Shown in pieces: positions 57,480 through 64,000 of a stretch of DNA of 64,000 bases. The translations under genes were made by a program, and so were the position numbers. The notes beneath the pieces were generated by a model that made no database searches, was not told where the DNA came from, and worked only from the letters and a program-made list of their open reading frames with translations. How positions within the stretch are numbered: position 1 is the first letter of the stretch; every line of letters starts with the position of its first letter. The DNA is from Cyanophora paradoxa (Eukaryota; Glaucocystophyceae; Cyanophorales; Cyanophoraceae): the NCBI GenBank assembly GCA_004431415.1, contig QPMI01000056.1, positions 372,001 through 436,000 of the forward strand. The letters run 5' to 3'.

Positions 57480-59467
57480 CTAGCGGAAGCTCTGCAGGAC
57501 CGTGACGCGGGGGAGCTGGCCGGGCGCTTGCTGGAGGGGGTACCGGCGCCGCCCCCGCGGCCCCTCCGGAGCCGGGCCCCTTGCGCTTGAAGCCCTGGCC
57601 GGGCGCGCGGACCGCGGGGCGGGTGCCCTCCCCTGCTCCTCCGGATCGCGCTCGCCCCGAGGGCCGGCAGAGGCTGCGGGCGGCGCGGCCGGCCGCGCTT
57701 CGTCGCCCTCGCTCATAGCCGGAGCCGAACGGGGCGCCAGGGTACCGAGATCCAGGCGCTGGAGGGTACCCGCATGCGCGGGAAGGGGCTCTGCAGGGAG
57801 AGGGCGCGCAGGGTGCGGACGAGGCTGGGAGACTGGGGGTACTCGAAAGGCGCGGGGGGTAGGGGCGCCGGCGCCGGCGGGCAGCGGGGCGCCCGGACGG
57901 CTGGCAGACCTGCACGGGGCAGAGGCGGGCAATTTCGTCCTGCATGGAATTCGAGAGCCAGCGGAGCCTATCGGGGTACGGCGGCGTGAGCTTGGGGTAC
58001 GGCATGCAGAGGGGAGGGAACGTACGAGGTCATGGTGGCCTCGAGCTCTGAAGAGAGATCGGCGGTTCGGTCGAAGACGTGGGGAAGCGGGGGCTCGGGG
58101 GGTAGGCTGAGGGGCCGCATGCGGACAGCTTCCGGGGGCGGATCGTCGGGCGCCGTACCCCCCCGAGGCGACGGCATACCCGTGTCCAGGAGGGGGACCC
58201 AGGGCGGGGGGGACGGGGCGGATTCCCCGGCCGCCTCGGAATTCCCCTCACACTGACCCTCTCCCTCTTCCTCCTCCTCCTCGAAGGCAGGCTTGAGTGG
58301 CGGCGAGGCGCCGGCGGCGGGGCCGACACCCAGCGGCGCCGGTCGCTCGACGGTATCCGGGGCGAGATGGCCCAGGGGCCGGCGGAGGGTCCCGGGGCCG
58401 GCGCCGGCGTCTGGGCGGAGGAGGAGGAGGAGGAGGAAGAGTGGAGGCCTGGGGCGGGGCCGCGCCTCTGGCTGGGCGAGGAGGGGCTGGGGGTGGGAGG
58501 GGGAGGGGTGGAGATGGAGAGAACCGAGAAGCGCTGGGTGAGGGGTACAGGGGAGAGAGGCCGGCGGGGAACTCCGCCTCGGATTCGAACCCGGGGTCTT
58601 CCTCGGCGGCCTCGTGGGGGGTAGGGGTGTGGGACGTGCGGGGGATAGGGAGAGGCCGGACCGAGCCGGCCGTCTGGGGGGTAGGGCCCAGGCTCGGGCG
58701 TCCCGCGAAGTGCGGCGCCCGGAGACTCCGGCCCTCCCCCTCTCCGTAGCGGGGGTACGAGGGCGTCTCGGGGACGGAGGCCGCCAGGGGGGGTACGGTG
58801 AGCGAGAGGTCGTGGAGGATGCCGTCCAAGGACGGCTCCTCGCTGTGGTCGTACCCCCCCAGGGCGCTCTCGTCCAGCTCGCTGCCGGTGGAGGGGGGTA
58901 CCTCGATGATATCCGCCGGAGGCCGCGGGGCGTCGACGGCAGTCGCGGCCCGGCCGAGGGCCGCCCCGGGTACCACGAGAACCGATCCGTAGAAATCGGA
59001 GCCCTGCGGGAGGACGGGATTGGAATCGGAGAGGGGAGGGTGGAGAAGAAGGAGAGGGGGGTACGCGCACGTCCGAGCTGCTGATGAGGCTCGTGCGCAG
59101 CTCGGGCTCCTGTACCCCCGTCTCCTCCCCGACGCGCAGCCGGCGCACCCCGTACAGAAGCTCCCACGCCGTCCTAAAGTCTCCGTCCTCCCCCGCCTCC
59201 TCCCCCTCCCCCTCCGGCTCCTGTACCCCTGGGTCCTCGAAAACCTGTACCCGCTGCAGCGCCTCCACGACCGCAGCCTCCGCCGAGGGACCCGCCCCGC
59301 CCGCTGCTGTCCCCTCTGCTTCGCCCTCCGCCGCCGCCGCCGCCGCCGCCGCCGCCTCGCCGTCCCCACCTGCTCCTCCCCTCTTCCTCGTCCTCGTCCT
59401 CGTCCTCCTCCTCTTCATCCTCATCTGAGCCGCTCTCGGTCGTTGGGTCGCCGGGGGCCTTCCACAT
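57480..59467 (-). CDS. Uncharacterised acidic, Pro/Gly-rich multi-exon gene
   Basis: Candidate start ATG at 59467 (MWKAPGDPTTESGSDEDEEE), an acidic opening followed by Gly/Arg- and Ala-rich low complexity. Conserved-looking blocks sit in different frames and must be spliced: FRTAWELLYGVRRLRVGEET (about 59190-59100), GSDFYGSVLVVPGAALGRAA and PSLDGILHDLSLTVPPL (about 59010-58780), an FEEEEEEGEG acidic block (about 58290), LSSELEATMTSYVPSPL (about 58050), YPDRLRWLSNSMQDEIARLC (about 57980-57915) and the C-terminus LPRVTVLQSFR with TAG at 57480-57482. Most exon borders could not be fixed. I do not recognise a family. The start lies only 5 bp beyond the likely stop of the gene upstream, and one frame runs through both, so a fused product is also possible. 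Confidence 0.45.
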
Positions 59468-59472
59468 GAGCT

Positions 59473-61283
59473 TCACGTCGAGCGTGCGGCCGGCGGGCCG
59501 AAGCGGAGCGGCCCGCGCCACCTCCGCTCCTCCTCCCGCGCCATCTCGAGGCTGACGGACAGACAGACAGACAGACGCGCGGCGTGAGAAGACGGCCGAG
59601 GAGGAGGCGAGCGGCGAGAGGCGAGATAACGCAGGGGCGCACCCGACCGCGCGGAGGGAGGGCACGCGGCCGGTCGCGCCCACCGGGCTGCACTGCAGCC
59701 CTTTCGCCGGGAACGCCTTCCAGAGGTCCAGGGTCTGAGGAGCGCGGGCTCGGGGGTACGCGTGCAGGATTTGAAGGGGTACACGCACGCCGCCGTCGCC
59801 CGAGGTTGCGAGGAGGGATCCGCACGGGGAGAGCCCGATCTGCGGTGGTTGCTCAGCACCGCGCCGCCGGCGGAGGCCTCCGGGGTACGAACTTGAAGGA
59901 CGCGGAGGGGTACCCAGGAAGGTGCCCGAGCCGGATCATGCGCTTCGCGTCCTGCAAAAGAGGTACCCCGGTTGGCTAGCGCCCACCAGGAAGAGGGAAT
60001 AGGATGGTTACCCAGACGAGAGTATTGTTGCCGCCGTACCCCTGGGCCGACACGATGCGATCCGCGTCGGGCCAGAGGAGGCACGTGACCTGAGAACGGA
60101 GGGCTCAAGAGAGGGGGGAAGAAGTCGGGGGCACACTGCGTTCGCACCTGGGCGCAGACGTCGACGCGGCGGACCTGGGTACCCGTCTGAAGGTCCCAGA
60201 AGCGGAGGGTACGGTCGCCGGTACCCCCGCCGGAGCAGAGGAGGGAGGAGCCGGGGCACGGGGAGAAGGCCAGCCCGCGAATGGCCGCGTTGGAAGGCTC
60301 GTGGCGGAGGCGGTAGAGGCAGGACGAGAGGCGGCGCCCGTCGTAGACGAAAATTGATCCCGAGTTCGTCGAGGCGGCGAGGTACGGATCTTCCGGGTGG
60401 AATTGAAGGCCGCACACGCGCCCGTCTGCCGGGGCGCGCGGGTCGCGTCGGGCCGGGCCGGGTCGCGGGCTGCGGGCGGCGCGGGCGGGTGGCGCCCGCA
60501 CCGTGACCGCGAACGCAGAAGCTCGAACGCGCTCCGCCCCGCAGATCAAATCCGCGGACCTGCGCGGGCGCGCGAGCGCGGGTCAGGCGGGCGGGCGCTG
60601 GCGGGGCGGGCGTCCCGGGGCCGGACGCGCCTCGTGCTGCCCCTCGTCGGTGGAAGCGGCGAGGAAGGCGCCGCTGGATTTCCAGCAGAGAGCGTTCACG
60701 CCGCCCTTCGTCACATAGGAAGTCTGCGCCAAGCACGCGCTGGCGCGGGTGTCCCAGACCGCCAGCTCGCCGCGGTACGACCCGAGCGCGAGGAGCTCCC
60801 GAGCGGGTGGAAGCGGACGCTCATCGCCTCCGTACGGGCGTGCGTCATGTCCACAGCGGAGAACGCGTCCAGCTCCGTGCACAGGCCGCGCGAGGGGCTG
60901 TACAGCTTGACGCGGTCGTCGGCGAGGGCGATGACGTTCGCGCTGCCCCAGTCCCACTGCGGCAAAGGAGCGCGATTCGTGAGCGTGCTGCGGCGGCTGC
61001 GGCGGCCCTGGAGCGGCCAGTGGTCCGTTGTGACCGCCCTCACCGGCATTTGGTAGAAGTCGTTGCGGAAGGCATGCTGGATGGATATCGACGGCTTCTT
61101 TGGCAATCGAAACAGAGTGCCGAACGGTTGCTGTGGGCCCTCCGCGGCGGATACCGCCGAGCAGCGCACCCCGGCCTTTCCGACGATTTTGAAGGGCCAG
61201 GCGTGCGCCTGATCTTGAAGATTCACGTCGATGGACCGGATGAAGCGGTCCCGGTCCCTCCGCGCTGGGCCGGGCGGCCGCAT
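59473..61283 (-). CDS. CDC20/CDH1-family WD40 activator of the APC/C
   Basis: CDC20/CDH1 proteins recruit substrates to the anaphase-promoting complex. Exon 1 (61283-61044) contains DRFIRSI, a weak C-box (family DRYIPxR), and LPKKPSISIQHAFRNDFYQMP, matching the family's P-x-R-I-L-D-A-P...NDYY block. Exon 2 (from 60956) gives blade 1 WDWGSANVIALADDRVKLYS, blade 2 ELLALGSYRGELAVWDT and blade 3. Then follow 60559-60502 (VRGFDLRGGARSSF), 60425-60148 (VCGLQFHPEDPYLAAS and AIRGLAFSPC...SGGGTGDRTLRFWDL), 60089-60012 (VTCLLWPDADRIVSAQGYGG), 59951-59914, and the last blade GLSPCGSLLATSGDGG with TLDLWKAF. That makes seven blades in family order. One base is missing near 60805 between blades 1 and 2. 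The exon 2/3 donor and the C-terminal exons (stop TGA at 59473-59475 in my model) are uncertain. I cannot separate CDC20 from CDH1. Confidence 0.85.
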
Positions 61284-61337
61284 TGCTTTGAATTCTCTCC
61301 GGACCCGCGGGTTCGAAGCCCAGGGGGGGCATATAAA
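61284..61337. promoter_or_regulatory. 54-bp divergent intergenic region between the CDC20-like and F-box genes
   Basis: Only 54 bases separate the two modelled start codons. CATATAAA abuts the F-box ATG at 61338, too close to act as a TATA box for that start. Either transcription starts inside the opposite gene, or one of the start codons is further inside. The CDC20-side start is the less certain of the two. Confidence 0.45.
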
Positions 61338-63261
61338 ATGGACGACCCGGCGGGCCCCGCAGGCCTTGCCAGCCCGTCCCCGGCCGCGGATGCAGTCCCT
61401 GCGGTAGCAGCAGCTTCATCGAGCCGCGTTAACCACTTCGCGCGGCTGCCGGACGAGCTGTTGCAGCGCATCTTCAGCGAACTGGAGGCGACGGAGGCGT
61501 ACGAGAAGTGCAGGCTGCTGGCGGTAGATCGGAGGTTCCGGCGGGTCGTCCCGGGTGTGCACTGGCAGCAGCTGCGGCTCGAGCCCTTGAGCCTGGAAAG
61601 GGGCGGGTCTCCGGCGTGCCTGAATGAGTTTAGAGAGCGCCTGGATCGAGCCACGGCACGCGTCAGGAGCGGGAAGCTGGCCGGCTGCAGGCGGCTTGTC
61701 GCCGGTCCCGCGTGCTGCGAGTGCGCGGACAAGAGGGAGCGCGTCGAGGCGAGTTTCGACGCCGCCCGCGCCCTCACAGGTTCGCCGTTGACGGTTCCCT
61801 TCACTCAGGCCGCCCTGACTCGGCGTACGCGTCCCTCTTCCTCTTCGCAGACGCGCTGGCGGCCCTGTCGGCGGCACCCGCGCCGCTGGAGGAAGTGTGC
61901 TTCACGCGGCGCTGGCGGCACTGGCCGCGGGAGGCGAAGCAGCGCGAGCTCGGCATCGCAGCGCCGCGGCCCCTGGACGACGTCGCGCGCTCGTTCCTGG
62001 CGGCCCTGCGCCCCGCCCCGCTCCGGTCGCTGCAGCTGGAAGACCGCACCATCTTCTCCGCCTTCGTCGCGTCCGCGACGCCGGGGTGCTTTCCGCTCCT
62101 CCGCGAGCTGCGCTTCAAAGCCTGCATCTTTGCAGCCGGGAGCGCGGTTCGCTGTCGCCCATCCTTCCGCTCTGGACCTGTCCCGCGTCCGACCCTCCTC
62201 TCCCTCCGCAGCAGTCGAGGCTGGTCGAGATCTGGCCCGGCCTGAAGAGGATCGCGTGCACGGTGCAGGACGGGGACGCCCTCCGCGAGCTCGCCAAGCT
62301 CCCGCTGGAGGAGCTGCGGGTCCACGTGGACTGGATGGACGGCCTCGAGGAGGCGCTGGAGGCGCTGGACGCGGACTGCGTGCGGGAGCTGCACCTGCCG
62401 GGTCGGCTCGCCGTCGGCCCGCGCCTCCTCGCCTCGCTCCTCCGCCTCCGCAACCTCGAGGAGCTCACCGCGTCGGTGCCGCCCTTCCATCTATCAGATC
62501 AGATCAGATCTGACCCGTTCGCCCGCAGGTCGACCGGACGTCCGGCGACGCCCTCGCGGGCCTCGGCGCCCTCCAGAAGCTCCGCTCCCTCACTCTCCAC
62601 CTGAACGTGCGCGCGCCCTTCTAGATCCAGACCTGTACCCCGGCCCTGACTCGCTTCTCCACAGCTCTTCGACGCCCCCTCCGGGGGCGAGGGCGTGCTG
62701 CGGGCCGCGGCGGCGGGCCTCTCGTACGCCCCGCGCCTGGGCTCTCTATCCCTCAAGATCGACTGCGACAGCGTCTCGGCGACGGACCCGGGCTGCCTGG
62801 CGTCCCTGCTCCGCGCCGCCCGGCCGTGCCTAAGGGAGCTCGAGGTCCACGACGTACCCGTCGCCGCCGAATTCATGCGGGTCCGCTCCGCTCCGCTCAG
62901 ATATGATCTGATCTGATCCGATCCGATCCGATCCGATTCGTGTACCCCCTCCCAGGAGGTCGCGCGGGCGGGCCCCAAGCTCAAGTACGTCTTCCTCTTC
63001 CACGACTTCGCGGGGGGGGAGGCAGGCGCCAGGGAGCTCTCGGCCTTCAAAGAGCTTCTGCTAACTGCGTACCCCGACGTCGACGTGGGCCGCCCCGAAG
63101 ACTTCCGCGTGAACGTGGATCTGGACGTGCCGGACGCCTCCCTGGAGGCCGCCCTCGCGCTCTTCCGGGGCTGGCTCCGGCTCGCGGTCGGCAGGGCCCC
63201 GCGGCCGGGGCGGCCCCCCGTCCACGTCGAGATCAACGGCGTCGGCGTCGCGCTCTCTTGA
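61338..63261 (+). CDS. F-box protein with leucine-rich C-terminal region, six exons
   Basis: Exons 61338-61779, 61851-62146, 62212-62475, 62529-62606, 62665-62880 and 62956-63261 join with consistent phases (1, 0, 0, 0, 0) into 533 aa. After a short Ala/Ser leader, residues about 32-80 form an F-box (VNHFARLPDELLQRIFSELE then VDRRFRRVVPGVHW), the part that binds SKP1 in SCF ubiquitin ligases. The rest has irregular Leu-rich repeats (PLRSLQLEDRTIF, LVEIWPGLKRIACTV, LEELRVHVDWMDGLEEAL, LQKLRSLTLHLN, PRLGSLSLKIDCDSV, CLRELEVHDVPV), likely the substrate-binding part. Introns 1 and 2 both start GTTCGC; introns 3 and 5 contain short GATC-containing repeats. A close paralogue starts at 63752. Confidence 0.88.
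62491..62512 (+). repeat. ATCAG tandem repeat in F-box gene intron 3
   Basis: ATCAGATCAGATCAGATC-type pentamer repeats fill part of the 53-bp intron 3. A related GATCTGATCC/GATCC run fills intron 5 at about 62890-62940. Both expand short introns by GATC-containing 5-base units. Confidence 0.7.
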
Positions 63262-63751
63262 AGTGAATCTGAATTGACCGCGAAGCCCAAGAAGCCTATA
63301 GCCGTGAAGCTATAGCTAATTAAAAACTTGATCGAGATTTGAAGCCCGAAGACATGTACACGTATATAGCGGCCGGCCGCGGCGCGCGCCGGCCGCGCGC
63401 GGCGCCGCGGCCGCCGGGCCGCGGCGCGCGCCAGCCTCCGTCCGACGCTCGCGCGCCCTCTCAAACTGAATTAACTTTTAATTGGAAGTGAAACTGGAGC
63501 CTCGGAGGCAATTGCAACTTGGCAATGGACGTCGCCGCTCCGCGCGCGAGCTGGCCGGCGCCGGCGCCAGCGCTAGCGGCTGGCCAGCGCTTTTTTTCGG
63601 CGAATTTTCGCCAAGAACGGGGTAGAGCTCCATCGAAAGCGTGGTCCCCACATCCCATCGCACGGCGGTCGCAAAGCAGATCGCACCATCGGTACAGCCT
63701 AAGAGAGCAATTCGAAGCAGTCGTGGCCGTCGCAGCGCTTGAAAAATTCAA
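63262..63751. other. Spacer between F-box paralogues with a pure C/G block
   Basis: The 3' side of the first F-box gene is AT-rich (AGCTATAGCTAATTAAAAAC near 63310). It is followed by 64 bases with no A or T (63369-63432), rich in overlapping CGGCCG/GCGCGC palindromes. The remainder leads into the second F-box gene. No ORF is believable here. Confidence 0.6.
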
Positions 63752-64000
63752 ATGGCCGACAGAGGTTTGAAGCGCGCGCGTGAGGATGACGTCTCGCCCG
63801 TGGAGAGCTCGTTTAGCACAACAGGATCTTCGTCGGCAGCTGCAGCGAAGGCGGACGGGAGCGCCGATGGAGTGAATCATTTCGCGCGGCTGCCGGACGA
63901 GCTGGTGCAACGCATTTTCAGCGAGCTCGAGGCGACGGAGGCGTACGAAACGTGCCAGCTCTGGTCGATGGATCGTCGGTTCCGGCAGATCATGCGGGGC
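63752..64000 (+). CDS. Second F-box protein, N-terminal part (runs off the window)
   Basis: ATG at 63752 opens 83 codons without a stop to the window edge. A short basic/acidic leader (MADRGLKRAREDDVSPVESS, then Ser/Ala-rich) precedes VNHFARLPDELVQRIFSELE, nearly identical to the F-box of the gene at 61338, then EATEAYETCQLWSMDRRFRQ. The leaders are unrelated while the F-boxes match closely, so the pair is a local duplication with diverged N-termini. The substrate-binding region is outside the window. Confidence 0.85.
   Translation, partial: MADRGLKRAREDDVSPVESSFSTTGSSSAAAAKADGSADGVNHFARLPDELVQRIFSELEATEAYETCQLWSMDRRFRQIMRG

Noticed and set aside
1-64000. tRNA or rRNA genes
   Set aside because: No cloverleaf with a convincing T-loop (GGTTCGAATCC-like with paired arms) or rRNA core was found. 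The GGTTCGAATCCGAG word in the TCF25 fragments lies in an intron and lacks the other tRNA arms.

Overview
This window is nuclear DNA from a GC-rich microbial eukaryote. The genes have many short introns of about 50-75 bp, mostly GT-AG and often starting GTACCC, and the proteins are eukaryote-specific: MKT1, TCF25, a CDC20/CDH1-type WD40 protein and F-box proteins. The lineage cannot be fixed from sequence alone. A GC-rich alga is my guess, with low confidence.

From 1 to about 51,200 the window is a tandem array whose full units are about 7.5-7.8 kb (9.1 kb where an extra 1.58-kb block is inserted). Each unit holds, in order: (V) the promoter and first exons of a + strand MKT1-like gene; the following MKT1 exons; an abrupt switch into an internal, antisense (- strand) fragment of a TCF25/RQC1-like gene; (R) a block dense in the palindrome GCGATCGC; (X) and (W) low-copy-like filler with a possible first exon and a small acidic ORF; and (R') a short copy of R. 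MKT1 starts lie at 9779, 11362, 19139, 26696, 28276, 36088, 43655 and 51204. Only the last runs to a stop codon (56549). The others stop after 2, 11 or 14 of the 21 exons. TCF25 fragments lie at about 1471, 5159, 14569, 22479, 31474, 39424 and 46966. They lack both ends of the gene, and no intact TCF25 is present.

From 51,204 to 64,000 the sequence is ordinary and gene-dense: complete MKT1 (+, 21 exons, about 860 aa); an AT-richer spacer; an unrecognised acidic, Pro/Gly-rich gene (-); a seven-bladed CDC20/CDH1-like APC/C activator (-); an F-box/LRR-like gene (+, six exons) divergent from it across only 54 bp; and the start of a second F-box paralogue running off the right edge.

MKT1 (with PBP1/ataxin-2) acts in post-transcriptional mRNA control and TCF25/Rqc1 acts in ribosome-associated quality control. 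The array therefore multiplies sense MKT1 5' ends that read into antisense TCF25. Copies differ mainly by one-base changes in homopolymers, so either recent amplification with long-read consensus errors, or partial assembly duplication, must be kept in mind.
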